A stretch of DNA of 64,000 nucleotides from Saprospiraceae bacterium (GTDB lineage: Bacteria > Bacteroidota > Bacteroidia > Chitinophagales > Saprospiraceae). Made by a program: the position numbers and the translations under genes. The stretch is from assembly GCA_020631405.1 (NCBI GenBank), contig JAHDHH010000003.1, positions 62,001-126,000 on the forward strand. The letters are read 5' to 3'. The notes under the pieces are model-generated. The model did no database searches. It was not told the DNA's origin and was given only the letters and a program-made list of their open reading frames with translations. Shown here one piece after another: positions 48,094 through 57,093 of this stretch (positions are counted from its first letter, which is position 1; each line of letters begins with the position of its first letter).

Positions 48094-48927
48094 TTATTTG
48101 ATAATTGTTAGTTCAGTTCGACGATTCTTTGCCCTACCCGCATCATCATTATTTGATGCTATAGGCATTGTCTCCCCTTTAGTTTGTGCAATAATTCTAG
48201 AAGGATTTACCCCTTTACCAATTAGGTAATTTTTAATCACATTAGCACGAGCAAGTCCAAGATCTCTGTTGGATGCATTGTCACCCACGTTATCTGTATG
48301 TCCAACTAGTTGTACCTTCTCTCCGGATGCCTTGACTGTTTTGGCAACATCATCCAAATAGCTTTCCACTTCTCCATCATTTAGTTTGTTAGTACTGTTG
48401 AACGGAAAGTAGATGGTAGTCCTCTTACTAACATTGTTGTCTTGATCTACTACTGTTTCCTCCTTGATCTTATCAGAGTTCACCATATTGTTGAATACGA
48501 TGGCCTCAAAAGGATTTGCACGGTTGAGCTGGTCATCGTTGACGAGTCTTGAGAGCAGCTTAGCTCGATTTTCGGCTATACCTATAGACCTCCTGACACT
48601 GTCAGCCCTTGCAATACCCAAATTTTGAAATTTGGTCTTGTTCTCTTCATTCCTGGAATATAATCCAGTAATCTGAAGAATTTGGTTATCTCTTAGCGAT
48701 CCTACAATTGAGTCTCTGTAGGAGTTCCAGTTCTTCCCATACATTGGATTGCGATCTGACCACCTAAACAGCAGTGGTTTTTCAGAGATGACTTTCGATG
48801 CTACAGCAGGTATAGTCTCTAATTGACTAACCTTGTCTCTAGAATCTCCATCACCACAACACTGTGATGCGCAATACCAATATCCCACGCCTAAAAGAAG
48901 CCAAAGAATAATTATAAATATTCTCAT
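48094..48927 (-). CDS. OmpA-domain membrane protein
   Basis: The 277-residue protein starts at ATG 48927, which gives a hydrophobic N-terminus (IFIIILWLLLGVGYWYC); an ORF start 17 codons upstream is unlikely. The middle (about 50-160) holds a BON-like or degenerate OmpA module, and the C-terminal OmpA domain (about 170-277) has LVGHTDNVGDNASNRDLGLARA and RAKNRRTEL. It would bind peptidoglycan. The HhH membrane protein starts 21 bases after its stop, so they form an operon. Confidence 0.87.
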   Translation of the reverse strand: MRIFIIILWLLLGVGYWYCASQCCGDGDSRDKVSQLETIPAVASKVISEKPLLFRWSDRNPMYGKNWNSYRDSIVGSLRDNQILQITGLYSRNEENKTKFQNLGIARADSVRRSIGIAENRAKLLSRLVNDDQLNRANPFEAIVFNNMVNSDKIKEETVVDQDNNVSKRTTIYFPFNSTNKLNDGEVESYLDDVAKTVKASGEKVQLVGHTDNVGDNASNRDLGLARANVIKNYLIGKGVNPSRIIAQTKGETMPIASNNDDAGRAKNRRTELTIIK

Positions 48928-49230
48928 GGTAATAAAATGGTTTAGAATACGGTTAATAAATGTTTTGAATAAATACAAAATAAGGAATTAACAGCAAAAA
49001 CTTTAGCATAATGCTATTAATCAACTATTTGACGAAATATTTATAGCTAGGTTACTATCTTTATAGGGTTATTGTTCTTCAAATTAACTATTAGCTCTCT
49101 CAAGGAGATTTATGCTAACAATTGTTGAATCTAAAAGCCTTTTTATTAAGAAGTGGGTCTGTGCATAAATGAGAGAATAACAGAGTAAACGTCTTCCAAA
49201 AATGCTAATTAAACTTAACGAGCATTTAAG
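48928..49230. other. Divergent intergenic region, 303 bases
   Basis: The interval lies between the OmpA-domain gene (minus) and comEC (plus). A hairpin with arms AATGCT/AGCATT (about 49201-49226) sits just before the comEC start and could affect its translation. I found no consensus promoter with proper spacing, no ORF with family features and no tRNA. Confidence 0.45.
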
Positions 49231-51327
49231 ATGAGCAGGTATCAACTTCCTACGCTGCTTATACTGATAGGGTATATAATTGGGATCATGCTAGCAAAGC
49301 ATACTCAAGTATATACCCTTTCTCTTTTCAGCCAGATAGGACTTGCCGTCGTTTTCATCACAGCACTCGTCAGCCTTGGTCTTAGTCTCTCAAAATATAG
49401 ACTATCTATCAAAAGTGCTTCTGGATTTGCACTTGTAGCTATTGTTATTGTAGGCTTTTACCGTACTGTGAGCTACAATGAACTTGGAAGAGACAATCAC
49501 TTCTCCTATTTCAAGTCTACTCAATGGCATTCAGGGACTATTCAAGATCTCCCTGTAACTGGCAAATCTATTAAGTTCGAACTATCGATAAACCATTCTG
49601 GGAATCACCTAGATAGTCTCTCCCCATCATCAGGCAATCTACTCACCTACCTACCCATCGATAGAGAATCAGAACAATTAAAGCAAGGCGATATCATTCT
49701 GATAAAGGCAAATATTAGAGCTATCAGAGATAATGCCAACCCTAGAGTATTTGACTATAAAGCTTACCTAGCAAATCGTAATATTCACTATCAAGCCTTT
49801 GTCAAAGCAGAGGATTGGTTATTGATAGGCGAAGGTGGTCTACCCTACTTCTATCAATTAGCTTCAAGGGCTAGAGACTTTAGCCTTCGAACCATTACAA
49901 CATACATCCAAAGTACCAACAATCAAGCAGTTGCCTCAGCTATGATCTTAGGGATCAGGAGTCTTATCTCAGACGAACTCTATGATGCCTATACAGATAC
50001 TGGGGCAGTACATGTGCTAGCAGTATCTGGTCTCCACGTCAGTATCATATCCAGTATGATCTTATTCTTTCTGACTCGTAGCAAGCGTAATACACCTATG
50101 ATGAAAGGTATACAATTAATAATAGTGCTTTCCTTGATTTGGGGATTTGTATTGTTGACAGGAGCAGCACCTGCTGTCAAAAGGGCAGCATGGATGTTTA
50201 CTTTGTTTTTCATAGGAAAGATATTCAACAAGGATACTAACATCTATAATGTACTAAGTCTTTCAGCCTTATTGATGCTTGTGTATTCGCCTTATATGCT
50301 TTTTCAAGCTAGCTTTCAATTCTCATTCTTGGCATTGTGGAGTATAGTCTTCTTTGTCCCAGTACTTTCACGGTATGTAAGCAGTCCTAATAAAATCCTT
50401 AACTATGGCATTGGACTCATCATCGTTGCTACTGCGGCACAGGTATTAGTTGCGCCTTTGACAATCTACTTTTTTCACAAGTTTGCTAAGTACTTTTGGT
50501 TAAGTGGGTTGTTTGTTGTAGTTCTTGCATACGGTGTCTTGGGACTTGGAATTTCTTTAATAGGGTTCGAGGCAGTCGGACTTTCCATATTGAATTCTAA
50601 TATTGTTGCACCAATCCTCAATACCTTACTCTGCTTGTTCAACTGGATAATCACAACTATTCAACAAATTCCAAATAGCAGTGCAGATGGACTCTGGCTG
50701 GATGACTGGGTTCTTGTCCTACTCTATGTTGCCATTGGATGCTTCATGATATTTGTCTCTAGACAACGGAAATCCTACTTGTTTGTTTGTCTATCTTGTT
50801 TTACTCTATTTCTTGGCAGTCAACTCATTAGAAAGTCTACGATGTACAATTCTAATAGTCTGTATGTATACGATGTCTATGGAAGCTCTCTGATAGATAT
50901 CATGCATGGCAAATCAAATACTACTCTGAAAAGCAAGAACCTGACAAGCGAAAGCGAATACTTCATCGCTACTAATAATCGAGCCTATCATGGGATTGTA
51001 GCACAACAATACGTTGACTCAGGTCAAGTAGAAGGTGGTCAAGTGACAACTAAGGAAAACTTCTTTGCTTTTGATGACTACCTCTTTATGTACGCTGGTC
51101 ATGATAGTATCTATCAATACAAGTCAACCGTACCTGTAGATGTTGCAATTATTCAAGATGACTACATTCCAGATATTCATAAGCTTAGGGAGTATTACGA
51201 CATCAGATCCATAATAGTAGATGGCACGAATAGTTACGATATCAAAACACTCGTCAGAAAAGAATGCTACAAATACAAAATACCCTTTCATGACACTCAA
51301 TATGGCGCCTATACTATGACCTTCTAA
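49231..51327 (+). CDS. comEC: ComEC/Rec2-family DNA uptake membrane protein
   Basis: The 698-residue protein has N-terminal membrane helices, a DUF4131-like domain (about 30-190) and the competence membrane domain with the marker AVSGLHVSIISS (about 263-274) and a GAAPAVKRAAWM segment. A short C-terminal soluble part (about 535-698) replaces the metallo-beta-lactamase domain seen in many Gram-positive ComEC proteins. It forms the inner-membrane channel for DNA uptake. The ComEA-like gene begins 12 bases downstream. Confidence 0.92.
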   Translation: MSRYQLPTLLILIGYIIGIMLAKHTQVYTLSLFSQIGLAVVFITALVSLGLSLSKYRLSIKSASGFALVAIVIVGFYRTVSYNELGRDNHFSYFKSTQWHSGTIQDLPVTGKSIKFELSINHSGNHLDSLSPSSGNLLTYLPIDRESEQLKQGDIILIKANIRAIRDNANPRVFDYKAYLANRNIHYQAFVKAEDWLLIGEGGLPYFYQLASRARDFSLRTITTYIQSTNNQAVASAMILGIRSLISDELYDAYTDTGAVHVLAVSGLHVSIISSMILFFLTRSKRNTPMMKGIQLIIVLSLIWGFVLLTGAAPAVKRAAWMFTLFFIGKIFNKDTNIYNVLSLSALLMLVYSPYMLFQASFQFSFLALWSIVFFVPVLSRYVSSPNKILNYGIGLIIVATAAQVLVAPLTIYFFHKFAKYFWLSGLFVVVLAYGVLGLGISLIGFEAVGLSILNSNIVAPILNTLLCLFNWIITTIQQIPNSSADGLWLDDWVLVLLYVAIGCFMIFVSRQRKSYLFVCLSCFTLFLGSQLIRKSTMYNSNSLYVYDVYGSSLIDIMHGKSNTTLKSKNLTSESEYFIATNNRAYHGIVAQQYVDSGQVEGGQVTTKENFFAFDDYLFMYAGHDSIYQYKSTVPVDVAIIQDDYIPDIHKLREYYDIRSIIVDGTNSYDIKTLVRKECYKYKIPFHDTQYGAYTMTF

Positions 51328-51339
51328 AATAATGCTTCA

Positions 51340-52305
51340 ATGTTTAACGACTTCCTCATACTGAATCGAAAAGAACGGATAGTTGTGTTCTTTCTTCTTG
51401 CTCTCTCACTAATACTTTTCATAGGTAATAAAGTACTCTTTAATACTAGTAGACAAAGCAAGCCTACCATTAACTTAGACGAAGTAGTCCAGAGAGAATA
51501 TGTCTATTCCCACAGATTCAAATCCAAGAGAAAAACCTTCGTAAACAAACATCGCTCAAAAACTAAACAAGTCAAGGAAGAGACCCAACCTGAACTAATA
51601 CCCTCTGACTACCAAGAAAAGAAAACAACTTCTAAACTCCCAAAGCAACTCTATGCCCTACGGCATTTTGATCCCAATACTGTCCAACTAGATTCATTAC
51701 TTTCTATGAAGCTACCCGAATTTTGGTGTATAAGGCTAATTAAGTACAGACAGTCAGGTGCCATTTATGAAACTATCAGCGACATCAAAAAAGTGTATGG
51801 GACAAGTGATGAACTCTATCAAGCCATAGAGCCATTTGTGAAAATCAATACTGACAACTTACCAGAAAAGGTATACAGCAAACCTAAAGTGGATACCACA
51901 ACTGCTCTGTTACAATCTATAGAATTGAATACCGCTAGTGAAGAAGACTTAGATCGATTAAAAGGAATAGGACCCGCCTATGCCAAGCGAATTGTGAAAT
52001 ATAGAGATTACTTGGGCGGTTTCCACAATCCAGACCAGCTAAATGAAATTTATGGCTTGCCTCCAGCTACTCTTTCACTATTAAAATCACAGGTGACCAT
52101 TGAGCCTTCTCTCATACTCATCAATATCAACACAGCTACTGCAGACCAACTCGCTAAGCACCCCTATATCTCTAAAAAGAAGGCTAAAATCATCAAGAAC
52201 TATATAAGAAATAATGGAGTATTTGACCAGGCAGCAGACCTAATAAGAACTAAGGTATTTAGTGAGGACGAATTGAAACTATTACTTCCTTATCTTACTA
52301 TTTAG
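51340..52305 (+). CDS. ComEA-like helix-hairpin-helix protein
   Basis: The 321-residue protein has one N-terminal transmembrane helix (about 14-30), a basic linker and three HhH modules. They centre on FDPNTVQLDSL, ELNTASEEDLDRLKGIGPAYAKRI and NINTATADQLAKHPYISKKKA. ComEA-type proteins bind incoming DNA in the periplasm. Its position directly after comEC supports that role. These HhH modules differ from the L27-type domain, which carries WPxQA. The three-module form is larger than classical ComEA. Confidence 0.88.
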   Translation: MFNDFLILNRKERIVVFFLLALSLILFIGNKVLFNTSRQSKPTINLDEVVQREYVYSHRFKSKRKTFVNKHRSKTKQVKEETQPELIPSDYQEKKTTSKLPKQLYALRHFDPNTVQLDSLLSMKLPEFWCIRLIKYRQSGAIYETISDIKKVYGTSDELYQAIEPFVKINTDNLPEKVYSKPKVDTTTALLQSIELNTASEEDLDRLKGIGPAYAKRIVKYRDYLGGFHNPDQLNEIYGLPPATLSLLKSQVTIEPSLILININTATADQLAKHPYISKKKAKIIKNYIRNNGVFDQAADLIRTKVFSEDELKLLLPYLTI

Positions 52306-52330
52306 ATAAGTCCCAATTTTAATACCTTTG
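52301..52330 (+). promoter_or_regulatory. Probable promoter of terC
   Basis: TACCTTTG at 52323-52330 matches the -7 consensus. A TTTA at 52301-52304, spaced 18 to 19 bases upstream, is an imperfect -33 element overlapping the end of the ComEA-like gene. The terC ATG is 30 bases downstream. Confidence 0.55.
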
Positions 52331-52359
52331 TACACAATTTAATATCAAAACCTCTACTT

Positions 52360-53202
52360 ATGTTTTTTCTTATTGACATGCCTGACTTTGCCTCTAGTGC
52401 AGTTTGGTTAAGTTTATTGACTTTGACATTCTTAGAAATCGTCTTAGGTGTAGATAATATCATTTTTATTTCTATTGCCAGTGGCAAGCTAGAAAAAGAA
52501 GATCAAAAAAAAGCAACTAACATCGGTCTTATCCTTGCCATGGTAATGAGGATAGCTCTATTGTTCGGAATCTCCATTCTAATTGCAATGAAAGATCCTT
52601 GGTTCTCGATAGATTTTCTAGGTATAAAAGGTGGGTTTAGTGGGCAGAGTTTGATACTCGCTATTGGTGGTGTATTCTTACTATATAAGGCAGTGACAGA
52701 AATACATCACAAGCTAGAAGGAGACCAGCATGGAGAAGGCGGCAAGAAGTCTTCAACTCTGACTCAAGCAATTATACAGATTACATTGATTAACATAGTA
52801 TTTTCTTTTGATTCAATCTTGACGGCAGTCGGGATGACTACTGGAGTAGATGGAGCCTTGATGATTATGATCATCGCTGTTGTGTTTTCTGTATTGATTA
52901 TGATGTTATTCGCAGTACCTGTTGGTCGCTTTGTCAATGACCATCCCACTATTCAGATGCTAGGTCTTTCGTTTCTGATATTGATAGGATTTATGTTAAT
53001 ATTAGAGGGAGCACACCTTGCTCATATGACCATCCTTGACAATCCAATTGGTGCGGTACCAAAAGGTTACTTATACTTTGCTATTGCATTCTCCTTAATC
53101 GTGGAGTTCCTCAATATGAAACTGCGCAAAAACCCAAAACCAGTCCAGCTACACGGCATCAGTGAAGATGCTAAGGAGGATGGTATTTTCAACAACTCTT
53201 AA
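52360..53202 (+). CDS. TerC-family integral membrane protein
   Basis: The 280-residue protein has about seven membrane helices with the family's acidic residues in LEIVLGVDNIIFI and VFSFDSILTAVG. TerC/YkoY proteins are linked to metal-ion export or metalation of secreted enzymes. A histidine/glycine loop (HHKLEGDQHGEGG) could bind metal. A second in-frame ATG at 52378 is also possible. The exonuclease gene starts 8 bases after the stop. Confidence 0.9.
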   Translation: MFFLIDMPDFASSAVWLSLLTLTFLEIVLGVDNIIFISIASGKLEKEDQKKATNIGLILAMVMRIALLFGISILIAMKDPWFSIDFLGIKGGFSGQSLILAIGGVFLLYKAVTEIHHKLEGDQHGEGGKKSSTLTQAIIQITLINIVFSFDSILTAVGMTTGVDGALMIMIIAVVFSVLIMMLFAVPVGRFVNDHPTIQMLGLSFLILIGFMLILEGAHLAHMTILDNPIGAVPKGYLYFAIAFSLIVEFLNMKLRKNPKPVQLHGISEDAKEDGIFNNS

Positions 53203-53210
53203 CACACCAC

Positions 53211-54041
53211 ATGATAGACAACTTTAAGTTTAACCTACAGAAAGAAATCGTATTTTTTGACATTGAATCCACAGGGCTCAATGTAATCAGAGATAGGATA
53301 GTACAAATAGCGTTGATTAAATACTTTCCAGACGGTAGGGAACCAGAGGAATTAGAGATGTTGATTAACCCAGGTATCCCAATCTCAAAAGAAGCAATGG
53401 ATGTCCATGGGATCACTCCAGAAATGCTCAAAAACAAACCAACATTTGCTCAAGTAGGACAACAACTCTTTCACTTTATTGGCAACGCCGACCTTGGTGG
53501 TTACAATTCTGACAGGTTTGACATTCCTATGCTTATGGAAGAGTTTGATAGAATTGGTTTAGAATTAGATGTCAGCATCCGCAACTGTATAGATATCCAA
53601 AAGATATTTTACAAAATGGAGCCTCGTACGCTAAAGGCAGCATACAAATTCTTTTGCAACGCAGAGTTGACTGATGCCCATGATGCCCTAGCCGACGTCA
53701 GAGCTACGGTGGATGTATTCAAAGGACAACTTATCAAATACGAAGGAGTAGACCATGTGGATGGGGATGACTTTGTCACACCAGCTCCGATCAAAAACGA
53801 CATGACTGCCCTAGCTAACTTCACAGCCAATAGCAACCAGGTAGATGTCACAATGAGAATGAAGTATGACCACAATGGAGTAATCGTATTTAACTTTGGC
53901 AAGCATATAGGAAAACCCGTCGGAGAAACGTTATATAAAGACCGACAATATTACGGTTGGATACTTGAGAAGGAATTTTCAGCTCAAGTAAAACAAATAG
54001 TCAAAAAGTTGGTCAAAGAATATGAACAATCTCTTTCGTAG
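53211..54041 (+). CDS. DnaQ-like 3'-5' exonuclease
   Basis: The 276-residue protein has a DEDDh exonuclease domain in its first 180 residues: FFDIESTGL (Exo I, Asp and Glu), GGYNSDRFDIPML (Exo II) and DAHDALADVRAT (Exo III with His and Asp). A C-terminal region carries a YGWILEKEFS motif common in Bacteroidota homologues of the epsilon subunit. It proofreads or processes DNA. It is not adjacent to a polymerase gene. The following lipoprotein gene starts 20 bases inside its 3' end. Confidence 0.93.
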   Translation: MIDNFKFNLQKEIVFFDIESTGLNVIRDRIVQIALIKYFPDGREPEELEMLINPGIPISKEAMDVHGITPEMLKNKPTFAQVGQQLFHFIGNADLGGYNSDRFDIPMLMEEFDRIGLELDVSIRNCIDIQKIFYKMEPRTLKAAYKFFCNAELTDAHDALADVRATVDVFKGQLIKYEGVDHVDGDDFVTPAPIKNDMTALANFTANSNQVDVTMRMKYDHNGVIVFNFGKHIGKPVGETLYKDRQYYGWILEKEFSAQVKQIVKKLVKEYEQSLS

Positions 54042-54837
54042 TTTACTTCTTTCTATCTTTTGCTGTTATGGTTGTTATGAACCAACGGAAGGCTGCTTAG
54101 AGTTTTGGGCTACTGACTACGATGTACTTGCCGATGAGCCCTGTGAGGAGAATGCTTGTTGTACACCTCCTAAGCTTAACTTCATCGTCAAGTATTATAA
54201 AAACGATAGTACAACCTATAGTTTTAATGATACACTCTTTCACTCACCAAGTGGGACATATTATAGCTTGCTCTCTGCTAACCTGTATACGCATGGCTAT
54301 ACTCTTTTTGATATAGACGGAGAGGTTATACCTACTTTAGTAGATAGTGTGTTGATTCAAGATCGATATTACACCTCTGATTTTGCTTTTAATACAAAAG
54401 TATGGTCGAGCATCCAACTTCATGAATACAAAGACGAATTTGACATACAAACTGTAGACTTCGTAGTAGGTATCCCGGCGTTGCTCCAGGACACTACAAT
54501 ATTTGGGGCCGATAGTAAAATTGTCGCCTCCGCTATAGATTCCTTGTATAATGACGTAAATCCTGGATTCTTTTCAACGTTTAGCTGTAATATTGGTTAT
54601 GATACTATAGCTATTGATACCATACAGTACAAAACCTTAGCATTAGACAGCATAGATATTAGCTTGACATTCGACAATGTCGCCCAAGTCAACTACGCAG
54701 AAAATACCACTATCACTGGCAGGGTTTATGTTACAGATTGGATGAATAGTATACCTGACCTTCAAGCTGAACAGTCAGAAATCGCTAGGCAACTCATAGA
54801 GAGTCTAGAGGAGCATATGATACTAGAACTGAATTAA
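54022..54837 (+). CDS. Predicted cysteine-rich lipoprotein of the MbnP/MbnH cluster
   Basis: The 271-residue protein has a lipoprotein signal with Cys near residue 18 (SIFCCYGC) and an N-terminal cysteine-rich segment (CLEF, CEENACC). The rest is a beta-rich region with no family I recognise. It overlaps the exonuclease gene by 20 bases and lies 11 bases before the MbnP-like gene, so it is probably translated as the first of a three-gene lipoprotein set. A role in metal handling is only a neighbourhood guess. Confidence 0.7.
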   Translation: MNNLFRSLLLSIFCCYGCYEPTEGCLEFWATDYDVLADEPCEENACCTPPKLNFIVKYYKNDSTTYSFNDTLFHSPSGTYYSLLSANLYTHGYTLFDIDGEVIPTLVDSVLIQDRYYTSDFAFNTKVWSSIQLHEYKDEFDIQTVDFVVGIPALLQDTTIFGADSKIVASAIDSLYNDVNPGFFSTFSCNIGYDTIAIDTIQYKTLALDSIDISLTFDNVAQVNYAENTTITGRVYVTDWMNSIPDLQAEQSEIARQLIESLEEHMILELN

Positions 54838-54848
54838 TGTAACACCCT

Positions 54849-55619
54849 ATGAAATTGTATAAGCATTCCATCTGCATTTTATTACTTGCTACCCTTGCCA
54901 TTATGAGTTGTGAGGATAAAGAGACACCTGCAACCAGTGGTCTAGTAGACTTAGATTTTTATGCAGTATATGATGACCAGCCATTGGTCATGCTTGACTT
55001 CTATCCATATGCATTTGATGAGAATATCAATTTTGGTACTTCCGATTTTTATTTTTCAGACTGCTACTTATCGGACAACAATGGTAATACACAACAGCTA
55101 GTCGATATTGAACTTATTGATTTTACAAATCAGAATAAGGACTTAACTGGAGCATTAGCGCCAATATCTGTTTCTGACATAGCTATTGAGCCAGGCAAGT
55201 ATACCTCTTTGACCTTCTCTGTAGGAGTTAATGAGGCACTCAACGCAACTAGACCAGAAGAATATACACCAGACAATCCCCTCAGTCTTGCTGGTCATTA
55301 CTGGACAGCTTGGGATAGTTACATATTTGCAAAGTTTCAAGGTCAACTGACCAAGCAGGATTCGGCTGATGTTAGTTGGTTATTCCACACAGGCAAGGAC
55401 GATGTGTTTAGAACATTTACCTACCCGATAGACTTAGAAGTTGATGGAAATGAAAGCACGATTAGTTTGACTTTGGATCATAAACAATTGTTTGTGTTAG
55501 AATCAGACAGCTACATGGATATCAGAAGCAAACCTACAAACCACAATCCTCAAGATCTTGAACCACTCATTCAGATTACTGAGAATATGGAACATGCCAT
55601 AAGTATTACCATTGAATAA
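54849..55619 (+). CDS. MbnP-like copper-associated lipoprotein
   Basis: The 256-residue protein has a lipobox (LATLAIMSC) and a domain with LDFYAVYDDQPLVML at the start, GHYWTAWDSYIFAKFQG near the middle and a SWLFHTGKD segment. This order matches the MbnP-like family. MbnP proteins pair with di-heme MbnH peroxidases, which modify a tryptophan into a copper-binding kynurenine. The downstream gene is exactly such a peroxidase. W residues in the motif are candidates for the modified site. The family assignment is from pattern memory. Confidence 0.78.
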   Translation: MKLYKHSICILLLATLAIMSCEDKETPATSGLVDLDFYAVYDDQPLVMLDFYPYAFDENINFGTSDFYFSDCYLSDNNGNTQQLVDIELIDFTNQNKDLTGALAPISVSDIAIEPGKYTSLTFSVGVNEALNATRPEEYTPDNPLSLAGHYWTAWDSYIFAKFQGQLTKQDSADVSWLFHTGKDDVFRTFTYPIDLEVDGNESTISLTLDHKQLFVLESDSYMDIRSKPTNHNPQDLEPLIQITENMEHAISITIE

Positions 55620-56733
55620 TTCAACCCTCTATATTATCCTTTTTGGCGTATTCATCTTGACTTGCTATAGTTGTGAAGAAGAGACAGGTAATGATGAGAG
55701 CAATGATTTGATTTCATTGGAAGATATTGAATACAATCCTATAGCTTTTGAAGTAGACTCACCTCCAGGATATCCCCTATTGGTCAGTCCAGATGACAAT
55801 CCGCTTACAGAAGATGGAATCAACTTGGGGAGGCACCTGTTCTATGATCCTATACTTTCTGTAGATAGCACCATGAGTTGTGCTTCATGCCATGACTTGC
55901 AGTTGAGTTTTACCGATGCTAGTGCTACGAGTATAGGTGTTGATGGTCTGAGTGGGATGAGGAATAGTATGTCATTAGTCAATATTGGCTATAATTATAG
56001 AGGCTTGTTCTGGGACGGAAGAGTCCAGACGCTAGAAGAGCAAGCACTTCTCCCTATTGAAGATCCAATAGAACTTCACCATTCTTGGACCGACTTAGTG
56101 GATCAGCTGCGCAGGCATGAGGACTATCCAAGATTGTTCAGAAAGGCATTTGGGATTACAAATACTGAAGGTATTACGAAGGAACTAGCAGCGAAGGCTA
56201 TTGCTCAATTCGAAAGGATCTTAATTAGCGGAGGGAACTCTAAGTATAATAAAGTAAAGTATCTTAACACAGATGTATTTACTGATTCCGAATTGCATGG
56301 TGAAGACTTGTTCATTGATACAGGCGACTCTGATGTCATAGATGCTGAGTGTAGCCACTGTCATAATGGAGGTCTATTTATGGGTGATGACTTCTTCAAC
56401 AACGGTCTGGATTCGACTGCTGATTATACCAACTTATTGGACCTTGGCAGAGGAGGTGTGACTGGCTTCGATGTTGATAAAGGAAAATTCAAAGCACCAA
56501 CATTAAGAAATATAACTATCACTGCTCCTTACATGCATGATGGCAGATTCAATACTTTAGATGAAGTCATAGAACACTACAATAGTGGCGGTCACCCTGC
56601 ACCCAATGTTGACCAAAACATTAAGATGTTAAATTTATCCGACTATGACAAGCAAGCATTACTTGACTTCTTGTCCACCCTAACCGATACTACCTACAAG
56701 TATCCAGAACTAGTTTCTAATCCTCACAACTAG
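55612..56733 (+). CDS. Di-heme cytochrome c peroxidase (MbnH/MauG-like) lipoprotein
   Basis: The 373-residue protein starts at TTG 55612, overlapping the end of the MbnP-like gene by 8 bases; this reaches the lipoprotein Cys in LTCYSC. Two CxxCH heme sites are at 90-94 (CASCH) and 247-251 (CSHCH). Conserved motifs GLFWDGRVQTLEEQ and APYMHDGRFNTLDEVIEHYN fit the di-heme peroxidase superfamily. It oxidises its partner in the periplasm. The start and overlap suggest translational coupling with the MbnP-like gene. Confidence 0.92.
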   Translation: MNNSTLYIILFGVFILTCYSCEEETGNDESNDLISLEDIEYNPIAFEVDSPPGYPLLVSPDDNPLTEDGINLGRHLFYDPILSVDSTMSCASCHDLQLSFTDASATSIGVDGLSGMRNSMSLVNIGYNYRGLFWDGRVQTLEEQALLPIEDPIELHHSWTDLVDQLRRHEDYPRLFRKAFGITNTEGITKELAAKAIAQFERILISGGNSKYNKVKYLNTDVFTDSELHGEDLFIDTGDSDVIDAECSHCHNGGLFMGDDFFNNGLDSTADYTNLLDLGRGGVTGFDVDKGKFKAPTLRNITITAPYMHDGRFNTLDEVIEHYNSGGHPAPNVDQNIKMLNLSDYDKQALLDFLSTLTDTTYKYPELVSNPHN

Positions 56734-56785
56734 CGAGTAATACGTATTATGTTTTTTTATATGTTACAATGACTGTTTTTTGTCG

Positions 56786-56816
56786 TTGGCTACAGGCTAT
56801 TCCAGTCATATATTTG
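56786..56816 (+). promoter_or_regulatory. Bacteroidota-type promoter in a gene-free interval
   Basis: TTG at 56786-56788 and TATATTTG at 56809-56816 are spaced by 20 bases, as good as the promoters of rplU and exbB. No protein gene follows on this strand before the next terminators, which points to a non-coding transcript. Confidence 0.65.
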
Positions 56817-56892
56817 TATTGTAATTAATAAGAAAGCAAAAGAGCTTTTAAAAAACAAAACAGAGATAATACATTTAGATCTGTTTTATTCG

Positions 56893-56910
56893 GATATGTT
56901 CATGGGATTA
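56893..56910 (+). repeat. 18-bp direct repeat, copy 1
   Basis: GATATGTTCATGGGATTA lies immediately before the first terminator hairpin. The identical copy is 183 bases downstream. Confidence 0.9.
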
Positions 56911-56962
56911 CTTGTTAAAGGCTAGTAGCAATGGCCGCAAGCCTTTAACAAGAACTTTTTTT
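56911..56962 (+). terminator. Intrinsic terminator of candidate RNA unit 1
   Basis: CTTGTTAAAGGCT (56911-56923) pairs perfectly with AGCCTTTAACAAG (56940-56952), with a 16-base loop and a T7 run at 56956-56962. It is 178 bases beyond the peroxidase stop, too far to be its usual terminator. Confidence 0.8.
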
Positions 56963-57075
56963 CTTCTACCAAGAGACATGATACATTTCCTTAAACATGA
57001 GAGATTGAGTTTTTCTATATATAAGTTGGTTTTCTTTTGTGCATTTTCAGAAAAATGCAAACGAACATAATAGTT

Positions 57076-57093
57076 GATATGTTCATGGGATTA
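57076..57093 (+). repeat. 18-bp direct repeat, copy 2
   Basis: It is identical to 56893-56910 and again directly precedes a terminator hairpin. Confidence 0.9.

Larger units (their letters stand above)
56822..56962 (+). ncRNA. Candidate small RNA, unit 1
   Basis: From the predicted start (about 56822) to a T-run ending at 56962 the stretch is about 141 bases with no ORF of substance. It contains a hairpin AAAACAGA/TCTGTTTT (56857-56864 with 56880-56887), then the single-stranded core GATATGTTCATGGGATTA, then a 13-base-stem terminator. I do not recognise the family. The core recurs at 57076-57093 in a similar arrangement. Confidence 0.45.
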
